From Herbinix luporum (lineage in GTDB: Bacteria; Bacillota; Clostridia; Lachnospirales; Lachnospiraceae), in NCBI RefSeq assembly GCF_900070325.1, contig NZ_LN879430.1:1605379-1669378 (forward strand): a stretch of 64,000 bases of DNA, in the 5' to 3' direction. The notes under the pieces are model-generated. The model saw only the letters and a program-made list of their open reading frames with translations, ran no database searches and was not told the DNA's origin. This document shows, one piece after another, positions 10,114 to 17,966 of this stretch. The position numbers were made by a program, and so were the translations under genes. Numbering within the stretch: the stretch's first letter is position 1; each line of letters starts with the position of its first letter.

Positions 10114-10262
10114 ACATCAATACTACGCTCTCCACATGACTTGAGATTATGGAATTAATGTCAGTTGGCAATTTTTTATAGTATCTGTTTTTGAAAACAT
10201 ATCAATGGATTTTTCGGTGATTTTTGAGAAATTGTCGTTTGCGGGAACATGTCAATATCGTT
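10114..10262 (-). repeat. IS21-like element end, copy A (5' exon of the intron)
   Basis: Homologous over its whole length, with divergence, to 11603-11750 in the same orientation. Read on the minus strand both copies carry two spaced ATTGAyATGTTyyC repeats, the multiple-terminal-repeat style of IS21-family elements. No istA or istB gene remains. The group II intron is inserted at its edge. Confidence 0.5.
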
Positions 10263-10388
10263 TGAAGATATATTTATGCATTTTGTCTTTTGGAACCAAT
10301 TTAAATTTGCAGCATCAATGTTCATTCTTTGTTAAAATTCGAAATAATTATTACCAGCATATTTTTGTACATTTCCTCAGTATATCTT

Positions 10389-10410
10389 GAGTGAGGATAT
10401 TTCCTCACTC
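10389..10410. terminator. Hairpin, possible terminator
   Basis: Perfect nine-base stem GAGTGAGGA / TCCTCACTC with a four-base loop. No T tract follows on either strand, so termination is uncertain. It lies just beyond the tail of the recombinase remnant. Confidence 0.35.
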
Positions 10411-10441
10411 ACTAGCGGCTATTCTTTCCACACTCTTAAAT

Positions 10442-10565
10442 TTAGATGTCTGTCTCAACGCCAGACTTAAACTCTACAACTAGCGATCGTCATGTACTGT
10501 TATTTTCTCAATAAGTCGCCTAACAAGCTGTCCATCATACTCTTGTAGTTCCACAGACCGATCAT
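10442..10565 (-). pseudogene. Remnant of the C-terminus of a serine recombinase
   Basis: Minus-strand translation gives EYDGQLVRRLIEKITVHDDR and then, after a one-base shift, VVEFKSGVETDI and a stop. This matches the last 35 residues of the recombinase at 17967-19535 ([20 protein letters not shown], then [12 protein letters not shown]). Everything upstream of this tail is gone. It marks a former integration or recombination event outside the present prophage. Confidence 0.75.
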
Positions 10566-10618
10566 ATAAAAATCTTTTTTTTGGAAATCAATATCCTTAC
10601 TAAAAGTAAATCATTTCT

Positions 10619-11122
10619 CTAATGATTAATGTATTGTATTCCATTATTAGCAAGGCTTTTAAATCCTGCATCCTTAAATACTTTTTTATCACTGATACAA
10701 TAAACAAAGGTTCCGTTCATTGCCATAAGGTAATACTTGTCATATCTTTTTTCATATTCATAAAAAGCTGTTTCCGCATTTTCCTCTGTTAAACCATAGC
10801 AGATATCAATAAATTCATTATCCTTCGTGGCATAAATTCTATAACAGGGAATATCACTATCAAAAACGGTATCATAGTATTCAATATCGTATCCCTTATC
10901 CTCAAGATTCTGAAGTAATTGCTCTTTCTGCGGAACAGCATCTTCCGGCTTAGTTTCTTCAACTCCATTTGAAGTTATCTTTGTTTCTATGTGGGAAATC
11001 CCGTAATTTCTTTCTATGTTTTCTTTTCTATCATCCTTTTTTATCACATTTACCGCTACAAATATGATAGCAATAAAAGCAACAACTACTACAGCAGGTA
11101 CAATTACGTTTCTTTTATTCAT
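10619..11122 (-). CDS. Small membrane-anchored protein of unknown function
   Basis: 167 residues and no family recognised. An uncleaved-looking N-terminal membrane segment spans about residues 8-26 (PAVVVVAFIAIIFVAVNVI), flanked by Lys and Arg, so the rest should face outside. The remainder is acidic with many Tyr residues (CYRIYATKD, YEYEKRYDKYY) and two Cys. An AGGAGG site lies seven bases before the ATG. It stands alone between a recombinase remnant and a non-coding stretch, with no operon partner. Topology is inferred from hydrophobicity and positive charges. Confidence 0.7.
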   Translation of the reverse strand: MNKRNVIVPAVVVVAFIAIIFVAVNVIKKDDRKENIERNYGISHIETKITSNGVEETKPEDAVPQKEQLLQNLEDKGYDIEYYDTVFDSDIPCYRIYATKDNEFIDICYGLTEENAETAFYEYEKRYDKYYLMAMNGTFVYCISDKKVFKDAGFKSLANNGIQYINH

Positions 11123-11495
11123 ATCAAAACCTCCTTTCCTTTAATATCATTATATACTCTATTAATCGCTTTTCCTGCGAAGCACAACACGATGTCCATT
11201 AAATTCTCATTAACCTTTATTTTCTCAAATTTAATCATTATGCATTTTCAGTTTCAAGCTTCATATATCTTTTCACCTTTTTTTAATCCTTTATATATTC
11301 CAATATTGCCTTTTCTATTTCTTGTTAAGGCCCGATCATCATATGCCCTCCGTCTTCAAATGATATGAATCTGCAATATGAAACCTGCCAGATGTTTTCC
11401 CAACCTGACCACACATACATTTTATTACATCTATCCTGTCAAGTCAACCCTATAGCTTTTAGGGCAGTTGATATGTTTCCACTAACAAAAAAATA
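11123..11495. other. Non-coding stretch
   Basis: No convincing gene on either strand. The open frame on the plus strand here starts inside the opposite gene and has no ribosome site. It is AT-rich and probably contains the promoter of the membrane protein, but no clear -35/-10 pair was picked. Confidence 0.4.
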
Positions 11496-11561
11496 AGGGT
11501 TTCCAGACATTATCTCCACAGGCTGAACAGCCAAAAGAAATGATCAATGTCTGGAAGCCCT
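11496..11561. repeat. Nested palindrome (possible mobile-element end)
   Basis: Sixteen-base arms (AGGGTTTCCAGACATT at 11496-11511 and its near-perfect complement at 11546-11561, 15 of 16 matched) enclose a smaller hairpin GGCTG-AA-CAGCC at 11521-11532. No T tract follows. The nested shape is reminiscent of IS200/IS605 ends or a cruciform target, but no transposase is nearby. Confidence 0.6.
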
Positions 11562-11602
11562 ATATTTATAAGCATTTTGAGCTTTCTATTTATCCACCCT
11601 TG

Positions 11603-11750
11603 ACATCAATACTATTGTCTCCACATGGCTCGAGCCGCTTGGATTGATGTCTTGGGCTGATTTTCTGCACCTTACGTTTACGGGAACATGTCAATGGGTT
11701 TTTGGCTGTTTTTAAAAAAACCGAGGTTCGTGGGAACATATCAATATGTA
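11603..11750 (-). repeat. IS21-like element end, copy B (intron-free)
   Basis: Homologous to 10114-10262. On the minus strand it shows ATTGATATGTTCCC and ATTGACATGTTCCC about 45 bases apart, then TATTGATGT followed by CAAGGGTGG. It preserves the uninterrupted site into which the group II intron went in copy A. An open frame here (11590-11778) is not treated as a gene. Confidence 0.5.
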
Positions 11751-11786
11751 GCGATTCATTGTTAATATAAGTTTGCATACAACAAT

Positions 11787-12629
11787 TTAGTTTGAATTCA
11801 ATCCAAACGTTTTCGTCCCCAATTTTGCTTTTGTTATTTGCTCAAGTTGTATCACTTGTTCGCGCAAAGAAGAATTCGGAAGAACATTCAATATACTAAA
11901 CTGGAATTTTTTATACCTCACAGGATCATTAGTCAATAAATCAACAAGTATTTTATTCCCCCCATGTTTTGTGTGCACATAGTCGCTCCACCTGCCCCAG
12001 ATACCGTCTTTACCATAGGCAGAACCTACATATTGTTGCCCATTTGTTGTATCAAGGATTAAATATACTCCATAAACATTCGATAGCATCATTTTCCACT
12101 GCCTATTCACATCTGGATTTTTTATTATTTTTTCTAGCTCATCGAACATTAAAATGACATTTTCATATCCCAAAAATGTTTTTGCAAATCCCTTTGGTAA
12201 AATTTCAATTACATCTTTATCAAGTTTTTTCTGACACCAAGAAACTGTAGAACTGCCCCAATCGATGACTAACCTTTCTTCTAATTCACTTAATGAATAG
12301 TCCCTAATTAAATCATAGAAATAAAAAGGTCCTGCCCCCCAATTTTCTAAAATAATAATAGGATTAAGCACGTCTGGAAGCTTTGAGACTTTCTGCACTT
12401 TATTCACTTTATAAACCCCTTGTAAAAGGGCTTTTCTGCCTTCTAATGCACGAAATACAATTATATATTCTGTATCTTTAAAAACATTTGTTTTTTGATA
12501 TGATTGATATAATTCAAAATGACCTGCTTCAATTATATTTCTGATTTCATTTCTGTCGGTCGTATGCCTAACTACTTTTATTCTATTGTTGGTAAATCCT
12601 TTTAGTTGAAGAATGTCAGACAGTTTCAC
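11787..12629 (-). CDS. GIY-YIG nuclease-family protein with unknown N-terminal domain
   Basis: 280 residues. The C-terminal part (about 185-278) has the GIY-YIG hallmarks: GVYLI at 187-191, YVGS at 200-203, Arg213 in the following helix, and a late Glu263. The N-terminal 165 residues contain no domain I recognise. GIY-YIG nucleases cut DNA using the Tyr, Arg and Glu residues; many stand-alone members occur in defence islands. The start is GTG at 12629, with AAGGAG eight bases upstream. It is 51 bp from the lipoprotein gene behind it. It may be a restriction-type nuclease, but the N-terminal domain and so the target are unknown. Confidence 0.75.
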   Translation of the reverse strand: MKLSDILQLKGFTNNRIKVVRHTTDRNEIRNIIEAGHFELYQSYQKTNVFKDTEYIIVFRALEGRKALLQGVYKVNKVQKVSKLPDVLNPIIILENWGAGPFYFYDLIRDYSLSELEERLVIDWGSSTVSWCQKKLDKDVIEILPKGFAKTFLGYENVILMFDELEKIIKNPDVNRQWKMMLSNVYGVYLILDTTNGQQYVGSAYGKDGIWGRWSDYVHTKHGGNKILVDLLTNDPVRYKKFQFSILNVLPNSSLREQVIQLEQITKAKLGTKTFGLNSN

Positions 12630-12680
12630 TTCATTAACTCCTTTTAATTATAGTCATTATTATTCGTAGGAATATTGTTG

Positions 12681-13805
12681 TCACTTAAAAAAATTATGAG
12701 CACCTTCAAGCGTTTTAGTTGCCTTGAAGTATAGATTATGAATATCACCATAATCTACTTTTTCTTCCCCTTCTCCTTGGTATGGTACTCTTATTAAATG
12801 CCTTGACAGATCTTGCAGTATTCTATTAGCATCAATTATTTTTAATATATTTCGCTCCTTGAGACCTTCATTGCACAGTTTTTTTACAGCGTCAATATCT
12901 TCCTGCAAAGGCTTATAATCCACATACTTCTCAACTCCTGATAATACAGTTACTATCCCAAATAAATTATTTTCATCATAAGCATCCCATCTTGGATGAT
13001 TCTTATCAATAAGCTCAATATATCTATCATCAGACACAATACTATAAAGCTGTAACGCACTGGACTGGATAGCATGGGAAAAGTTGTGAATTTTGTCTTT
13101 AGGAATTTTGCTGTATATTTCAGTCCTTAAATCATACCTTTCTTTTGGTGTCATCGCAGGTTTCAATTGGTATGGATCTATACTTTCAACTAATTGAATA
13201 ATCTCTTCTTTTGAAAGCATATTTTTATTTTCATGATTATCCCCAGCACTTTCTTCATTTGAATCTTTTGCTCCTTTGTCAATATAAATCGGTATCTTCA
13301 AGGTATCTCCCGCTTTGATAATGTTAGGGTCAGTAATGTTGTTAATCTCTAGAACTTGTTTGGCATACCATTCATAATTCATTCTGAAATGCTCATTCAT
13401 AAAGTAAGGGTTGATAACGTCAACCAACGTATCTCCTGATTGAATGGTTATTTCCCGTACCTCTTTTAGCTCCCAGACATCATTCGGGCGGTCAGCAATG
13501 CCAATCCCCGAAATTGAAACTACTTTGTCACGATCAAAATATTCTTCGGATGGTATTATCTTTTGCCCATTTTCGACTACATACCAAATGCCGGTAGTTT
13601 CGTTAATATACCGTCCTGTATCCTCATCATAAGTATATCCCTCAAGCGGTTCAACCTTTTCCTCAGTTAAGATCTTTCCTCCAGTGTCTACTATAATTTT
13701 ACTGCCATCCGGTAATGTTTTTTCTCGTGTTTCTTCTACTTCTCCACATCCAACAAGGTTGATCATTGCTAAACATAATACAAGCAGAAAACTTATGAAT
13801 TTCAA
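12681..13805 (-). CDS. LysM-domain lipoprotein
   Basis: A secreted lipoprotein of about 374 residues. The TTG start at 13805 is preferred because GGGGTG lies six bases upstream and it yields a standard signal peptide (MKFISFLLVLCLAMINLVGC) ending in the lipobox LVGC. The lipidated Cys is residue 20. A LysM peptidoglycan-binding domain spans about residues 120-175 (ITIQSGDTL to AGDTLKIPI). The C-terminal 190 residues have no recognised domain. It should be anchored outside the membrane and bind the cell wall. The first 100 residues have short segments such as DEDTGRYINETTGIWY typical of spore- or wall-associated clostridial lipoproteins. No partner in the neighbourhood explains its role. Confidence 0.78.
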   Translation of the reverse strand: MKFISFLLVLCLAMINLVGCGEVEETREKTLPDGSKIIVDTGGKILTEEKVEPLEGYTYDEDTGRYINETTGIWYVVENGQKIIPSEEYFDRDKVVSISGIGIADRPNDVWELKEVREITIQSGDTLVDVINPYFMNEHFRMNYEWYAKQVLEINNITDPNIIKAGDTLKIPIYIDKGAKDSNEESAGDNHENKNMLSKEEIIQLVESIDPYQLKPAMTPKERYDLRTEIYSKIPKDKIHNFSHAIQSSALQLYSIVSDDRYIELIDKNHPRWDAYDENNLFGIVTVLSGVEKYVDYKPLQEDIDAVKKLCNEGLKERNILKIIDANRILQDLSRHLIRVPYQGEGEEKVDYGDIHNLYFKATKTLEGAHNFFK

Positions 13806-14028
13806 CTGAATCACCCCAAGCCACTCTACCTCAAAACATATTTTTATTATGATAAATAGTTAATCTCAAGAATTGTATCCAGTTTTTCCACATTAAACAT
13901 GGTACTTATGGTCTCCGTAATTGAAAGTTTGTTTATCTTCTCTCTTGCCGGTCCAGTTTCTATTTAGAAAATTCGAAAAACCATTCTATACAGTTGTTCT
14001 TGGCTCTTCCATATCATTTTTCTGCAAC

Positions 14029-14763
14029 TTATACTCTCTTCTTGCATTCAGAATTAATAATACATTCGCTACAATTCGGATTATTCGGTCTGCACCAGGT
14101 ACGCCCAATCTCCCAGCATGAAAAATCTATTATCCCTGGAAACTTAGGATTTAACTCTCTTGCCTTATAGATGATCGAATCTAAATCAGCATTACTATCA
14201 ACCAGCCCGGTCCGTCGCATTACCCTTAAAATATGTACGTCTGGTGATATGTCAATTGAGTAATAATCCGAAAACGGAATCTTAAATTGCCTGGCAAGAA
14301 TATTGGCTGCCATTGTAGCAATTTTTTTGCCGCTTCCTTTAAACTGCAAGAATTCATAAACTACTTTTGCGCTGCTAGGATTGTTGCTCCATATTCGCGA
14401 AGCATCCCCATTATACTTTACTTTAATATCCTGAATTGCAGAATAAAATACCTCCGCCATTGTATCGTTAAATCTATGCAAGACATTTCTATTAAAAATA
14501 TTCTTGTACTCTTCAAGTGAAACGCTGGCTAAATCATCAATTTTAAAGCTTCCTATAATCTCCCTTATTCTAAAGGGAATTGACCACGCTCGCTCCGCTT
14601 TAATCTGCCTATCCATCAAGCAGGCTAAAACAAAAGCATGGGGCGTGTTTTCAATATCGTTAAGAAATTTATCTTGTTCTATGTCATTAACAAAAGGAAT
14701 AAGATGTCTTTCTGAATCACTAAATCGTGCTTTTCCTATTGTTACAAGCAAGTGTTCCGCCAT
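14029..14763 (-). CDS. Endonuclease III-like DNA glycosylase (HhH-GPD, 4Fe-4S)
   Basis: 244 residues with the base-excision glycosylase architecture. The helix-hairpin-helix loop FKGSGKKIA (141-149) supplies a lysine in the place of the catalytic Lys of Nth. SPDVHILR (173-180) supplies the conserved Asp. The C-terminus ends in a C-X6-C-X2-C-X5-C cluster (Cys224, 231, 234, 240), the 4Fe-4S spacing of Nth. The N-terminal half is divergent from housekeeping Nth, so the target base may differ. It is the last gene of a four-gene operon with a Phd/HARE protein, an SRA-HNH nuclease and a Nudix hydrolase. Inference: it removes modified or damaged bases in that context. AAAGGTG precedes the ATG. Confidence 0.85.
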   Translation of the reverse strand: MAEHLLVTIGKARFSDSERHLIPFVNDIEQDKFLNDIENTPHAFVLACLMDRQIKAERAWSIPFRIREIIGSFKIDDLASVSLEEYKNIFNRNVLHRFNDTMAEVFYSAIQDIKVKYNGDASRIWSNNPSSAKVVYEFLQFKGSGKKIATMAANILARQFKIPFSDYYSIDISPDVHILRVMRRTGLVDSNADLDSIIYKARELNPKFPGIIDFSCWEIGRTWCRPNNPNCSECIINSECKKRV

Positions 14764-14800
14764 ATTATCACCTTTCCATAGCTTTTCCTCAAGCTTAGCA

Positions 14801-15208
14801 CTAAACTTTATCTTTTAATCTGATAAGGTTTCCCGGCAGTGCTTCAAACATATCCGGGTAATGCCCGCATCTAGCTCTTATCTGTGTATATTCCGCCTTG
14901 TTGCCATCCTTTTTTAAATACAGCTTACGCTTATATATCTCATCGGCAAGTTCAGCAGCATGCATCGTCTTATTCTCTGCCTCTGATAAAACTATTCTCA
15001 TGGCTTCATGAAGCGTATAATTAGGCATTTCTTGCGTACCAATTCCTGTATCAGCTAAACTGTTTTCATCATATTTTAAGACTATATAAGCCGGTTTATT
15101 ATCTTTAAGCAGAACAGCTTTTCCGTTTTTCTCAACAACAGAGAATACATGGCCTATATTTGTTTTTAATGAATCAAAAGGAATTAAGCTGTCTATTTTA
15201 ATATCCAT
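14801..15208 (-). CDS. Phd-like/HARE-HTH fusion protein
   Basis: 135 residues from the ATG at 15208, chosen because AGGAGG lies six bases upstream; an earlier ATG would put that site inside the gene. Residues 1-45 resemble the DNA-binding half of Phd/YefM antitoxins (segments LKTNIGHVFSVVEKNGKAVL and KPAYIVLKY). Residues 62-131 look like a HARE-HTH winged-helix domain (TLHEAMRIVL, AAELADEIYKRKLY, RARCGHYPDMFE). HARE-HTH is known from restriction enzymes and chromatin proteins linked to DNA modification. No matching toxin follows. Inferred role: DNA-reading or regulatory component for the SRA-HNH nuclease and glycosylase on either side. Confidence 0.72.
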   Translation of the reverse strand: MDIKIDSLIPFDSLKTNIGHVFSVVEKNGKAVLLKDNKPAYIVLKYDENSLADTGIGTQEMPNYTLHEAMRIVLSEAENKTMHAAELADEIYKRKLYLKKDGNKAEYTQIRARCGHYPDMFEALPGNLIRLKDKV

Positions 15209-15246
15209 GGTTAACCTCCTCATAACATGTTCTGTATACCCATACT

Positions 15247-16077
15247 CTATTTGGATAACCTAATTTTTGCTTGAATTTTTAATTTTTCTTTGTCAGAAGG
15301 TAAGTTTAAAACATGCATTTTCCTATGACAATTTGGGCAAAGTGCAACAGTGTTTTCAATAGTATCGCTTCCTCCCTCTGAAAGCCATTCTATATGATGG
15401 CACTCCAAATAAGGAATACCTTCTTTATTATTGAAGGGAGCCTTTTGTCCACAAAGCTGACATACACCATTGGCTCTTCGTTTAGCGTATTCTGCTACAA
15501 ATGCATCTCTAACAAAAACATTACTTGTAACACTACGACTACTTACTTTATTACTTTCATTTTGCTCTGCTCGTTCTTTTAATTTATCCAGTGTTAATTT
15601 TTCAGCTAGCTTTTCTTTTTCTTTAATATATTTATTAAAGGATGCTTCGGGAATAGTTTGTGAACCGGTTTGTAACTTCAAAGGGAACATCCATACTTTT
15701 CTTGGAACACCATCTTCACCTTTTTGTATTTCTTGATAAGGGCTGCCTGCCAAGGATACAAGTCCACGATATATGTATTCTGTAGGTACCAGTACTTCGA
15801 ACAGATGAACTTCCACACCATTTCTATCAGATTCTGCTAGTGTTTTATTCTGCATAAAATTCAGGTCTTGGTCCCCATTTTTACCCATGCCCGTATAATG
15901 TAAAACATCTCCAAACCATTTGTCTTCATACAAACCTTTTGTATGATCAGATATTATAACTAGGGAATTGGTTGCTTTTGACCGGCGCATTCCCCCCATA
16001 TTTCCGCACTTAAACTCAGCTATAATATCCGAATGGGTTACAATTTGTCCAATCTTAAATTTGCAAAAACTTCTCAT
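15247..16077 (-). CDS. SRA-HNH modification-dependent endonuclease
   Basis: 276 residues. The N-terminal half (about 10-135) matches the SRA (YDG) fold: GGMRRSKATNSLVIISDHTK, DVLHYTGMGKNGDQ, QNKTLAES and RKVWMFPLKL are its signature segments. SRA domains flip out and read 5-methyl- or 5-hydroxymethylcytosine. The C-terminal part (190-258) is an HNH nuclease with zinc pairs Cys206/Cys209 and Cys247/Cys250, and catalytic HH at 227-228. The combination is that of type IV, modification-dependent restriction enzymes. It overlaps the upstream Nudix gene by 23 bp and lies 38 bp before the Phd/HARE gene. GGAGG lies seven bases before the ATG. Confidence 0.9.
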   Translation of the reverse strand: MRSFCKFKIGQIVTHSDIIAEFKCGNMGGMRRSKATNSLVIISDHTKGLYEDKWFGDVLHYTGMGKNGDQDLNFMQNKTLAESDRNGVEVHLFEVLVPTEYIYRGLVSLAGSPYQEIQKGEDGVPRKVWMFPLKLQTGSQTIPEASFNKYIKEKEKLAEKLTLDKLKERAEQNESNKVSSRSVTSNVFVRDAFVAEYAKRRANGVCQLCGQKAPFNNKEGIPYLECHHIEWLSEGGSDTIENTVALCPNCHRKMHVLNLPSDKEKLKIQAKIRLSK

Positions 16078-16465
16078 GATAATCCTCCATTACCTTTTTA
16101 GCAATCAGAATATCTGCTGGTAAAAGTTCAAATTTTAGTAAATCATTTATTTTAACCCACTTAAACTTATCATGAACAGATATCTGAATTGTCCCGTCAG
16201 TTATTGTACAATAATAGGCAATTAGATAAATGTTTATATTACCGTAATCGTGAGTTACCTCAGTACAAAATTTATCAATAGAAACATTGATATTAAGTTC
16301 CTCTTTAAGTTCTCTAGTAAGGCAATCTTCGGGGGTTTCGTCAGCTTCAATTTTCCCACCTGGAAATTCCCATCCTCCAGCGAAATTTTCTTTTGGTGCA
16401 CGTCTAGTAATTAGAACCTTATCATTATCTGTAATAACTCCTGCTGCGACTCTAATTCTTTTCAT
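16055..16465 (-). CDS. Nudix hydrolase, MutT-like
   Basis: 136 residues with a near-complete Nudix box: GGKIEADE (36-43) followed by RELKEEL (51-57); the usual Gly near the end is Asn58. MutT-type members hydrolyse 8-oxo-dGTP or other modified nucleoside triphosphates to the monophosphate. It is the first gene of the operon containing an SRA-HNH nuclease, a Phd/HARE protein and a DNA glycosylase, and overlaps the nuclease gene by 23 bp. Inference: in this operon it may remove modified nucleotides from the pool, or act on a nucleotide signal. Start: ATG with AGAGGTG seven bases upstream. Confidence 0.88.
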   Translation of the reverse strand: MKRIRVAAGVITDNDKVLITRRAPKENFAGGWEFPGGKIEADETPEDCLTRELKEELNINVSIDKFCTEVTHDYGNINIYLIAYYCTITDGTIQISVHDKFKWVKINDLLKFELLPADILIAKKVMEDYHEKFLQI

Positions 16466-16674
16466 AACTTACACCTCTTCTATCTCTTCAAAGTTGCTAT
16501 TTTTACTCTCCAATTTAATATAAAACCTTGCCAAACATGTTAGGTAGCACTCACTCCTTGAACTTATCTGGATATATGCCATATATATATGCCATAATTA
16601 ACCACTTTGCTACAATTATATAATACAAAAATTTATTTGTCTATATATTTGTTTATATATTTGTATAATATAAA

Positions 16675-17886
16675 TTGCAATATTAAATGCCGTGCAAAAT
16701 TTGGTAAATCCATTGCTTACTGGAATAAATTCTATACATCATACCGCCATTTCTATGGCTGACCTATAACCAAACATTCTTCTTGGATATTCATTAATCC
16801 ATCTCTCTATACTTTTTATTTTTGCTTTACTTACTTTTGATATATCTGTTCCTTTTGGTATAAATCTTCTTATCAGTTTATTAATATTTTCGTTCGTTCC
16901 TCTTTCCCAAGAACTATAAGGATGAGCATAATACACTTTCGTCCTGTCCTTGCCTGGCTCTGTTTTTGATTTCTCTATCCCTCTATAGTCCAAAAACTCT
17001 GTCCCGTTATCTACTGTTATCGTTTTAAACTTCTCCCTAAATTTCCTTCTATACTTCCTTTCTAATTCATCTATTGCTTTGATTACTGATTCCTGCGTTT
17101 TGTCTGGTAGTTTAAGAATTATTTCTTCTCTCGTCTTTCGTTCACTTAATACCAGTAATACTGCTGCGCTATTTTTTCTGCCTACTACACAGTCCATCTC
17201 CCAGTGTCCATATTCCTTCCTATCGTTAACTTCTTTCGGCCTTTCCTCTATGCTGCTTCCCTTAAGATTTTTCAGTGCTATCTTCTTAACCCTTTGATAT
17301 ATGCGTTTTTTACCATCCTTTTTCACTGGCAAATATTTATTCGTTAGTCTTAAAAATACATCCCCTCTATCAATGTAGTTATATAGTGTTTTCGTGCAGA
17401 TACTCGTTTTAAACTTCAGTCCCTTTGCTTTTATTTGTCCAATAACAGCATCAGGAGAATATTTTTCATTTATTATCTTTGATTCTATATACCTCACTAA
17501 TTCATGGTCATTTCCTATCTTTAACCGTGGACCTTTATTCTTCCCGTTCTCTACATATCTCCTTTGGGCTACATCTGCACAATACTCTTTTCTGTATGTT
17601 AAATCACTATTTTGTAAATATATTGTCCCACGGGTTATTTCTCTTTCTATTGTCCTTCTGTGCCTGCCCAACCTCTTTGCTATTTCCGTTACTGTATACT
17701 TTTCTTTTAGGTACAACTCTATGGCGTATCTTTCTCTTTCATTTAGGTGTTTGTTTTTTCTTGTTTCTGTGTTATTATTCATATATAACTCATGGTACTC
17801 CTTTGCTAATGTTTTTCTTTGGTTATTAAACATTTTACAATGGATTACCATGAGTTTTCTATATATTACGGCATTTTATTTTACAA
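16675..17886 (-). mobile_element. IS30-family insertion sequence
   Basis: A 1.2-kb element with one transposase gene. The imperfect terminal inverted repeats begin TTGCAATATTAAATGCCGT at the left (16675) and, read inward on the minus strand, TTGTAAAATAAAATGCCGT at the right (17886), 16 of 19 matched. Similarity continues inward to a GGTAA..CCATTG block. No target duplication is obvious. Confidence 0.7.
16739..17851 (-). CDS. IS30-family transposase
   Basis: Up to 370 residues. An N-terminal helix-turn-helix (YTVTEIAKRLGRHRRTIERE) is followed by a DDE integrase-type core: Asp in HWEMDCVVG, Asp in ITVDNGTEF and Glu in RGTNENINKL. These three match the IS30 catalytic triad. The frame is intact, so the element may be active. 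The first ATG (17851) lies inside the terminal repeat. A second in-frame ATG at 17782, following AAGGAG by about 16 bases, is an alternative start. It separates the Nudix/SRA operon from the prophage recombinases. Confidence 0.9.
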   Translation of the reverse strand: MVIHCKMFNNQRKTLAKEYHELYMNNNTETRKNKHLNERERYAIELYLKEKYTVTEIAKRLGRHRRTIEREITRGTIYLQNSDLTYRKEYCADVAQRRYVENGKNKGPRLKIGNDHELVRYIESKIINEKYSPDAVIGQIKAKGLKFKTSICTKTLYNYIDRGDVFLRLTNKYLPVKKDGKKRIYQRVKKIALKNLKGSSIEERPKEVNDRKEYGHWEMDCVVGRKNSAAVLLVLSERKTREEIILKLPDKTQESVIKAIDELERKYRRKFREKFKTITVDNGTEFLDYRGIEKSKTEPGKDRTKVYYAHPYSSWERGTNENINKLIRRFIPKGTDISKVSKAKIKSIERWINEYPRRMFGYRSAIEMAV

Positions 17887-17913
17887 CTTCCCATATATTT
17901 GTATAAAAAGAAA

Positions 17914-17952
17914 TGCCGCCAATTAAGAAGGTTTCCTCCTCAACTGGCGGCA
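17914..17952 (-). terminator. Rho-independent terminator after the recombinase genes
   Basis: On the minus strand an eight-base stem TGCCGCCA / TGGCGGCA, with a second inner stem, is followed by TTTCTTTTT. It lies 15 bases past the recombinase stop and closes the prophage transcript at this end. Confidence 0.75.
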
Positions 17953-17966
17953 ATCTTATTACAATC

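Noticed and set aside
11590..11778. 62-codon minus-strand frame
   Set aside because: It spans the IS21-like terminal repeats; the matching copy at 10114-10262 does not keep the frame.
14801..15223. Phd-type toxin-antitoxin pair
   Set aside because: The downstream gene is a DNA glycosylase and no small toxin gene is adjacent; the Phd-like part is fused to HARE-HTH.
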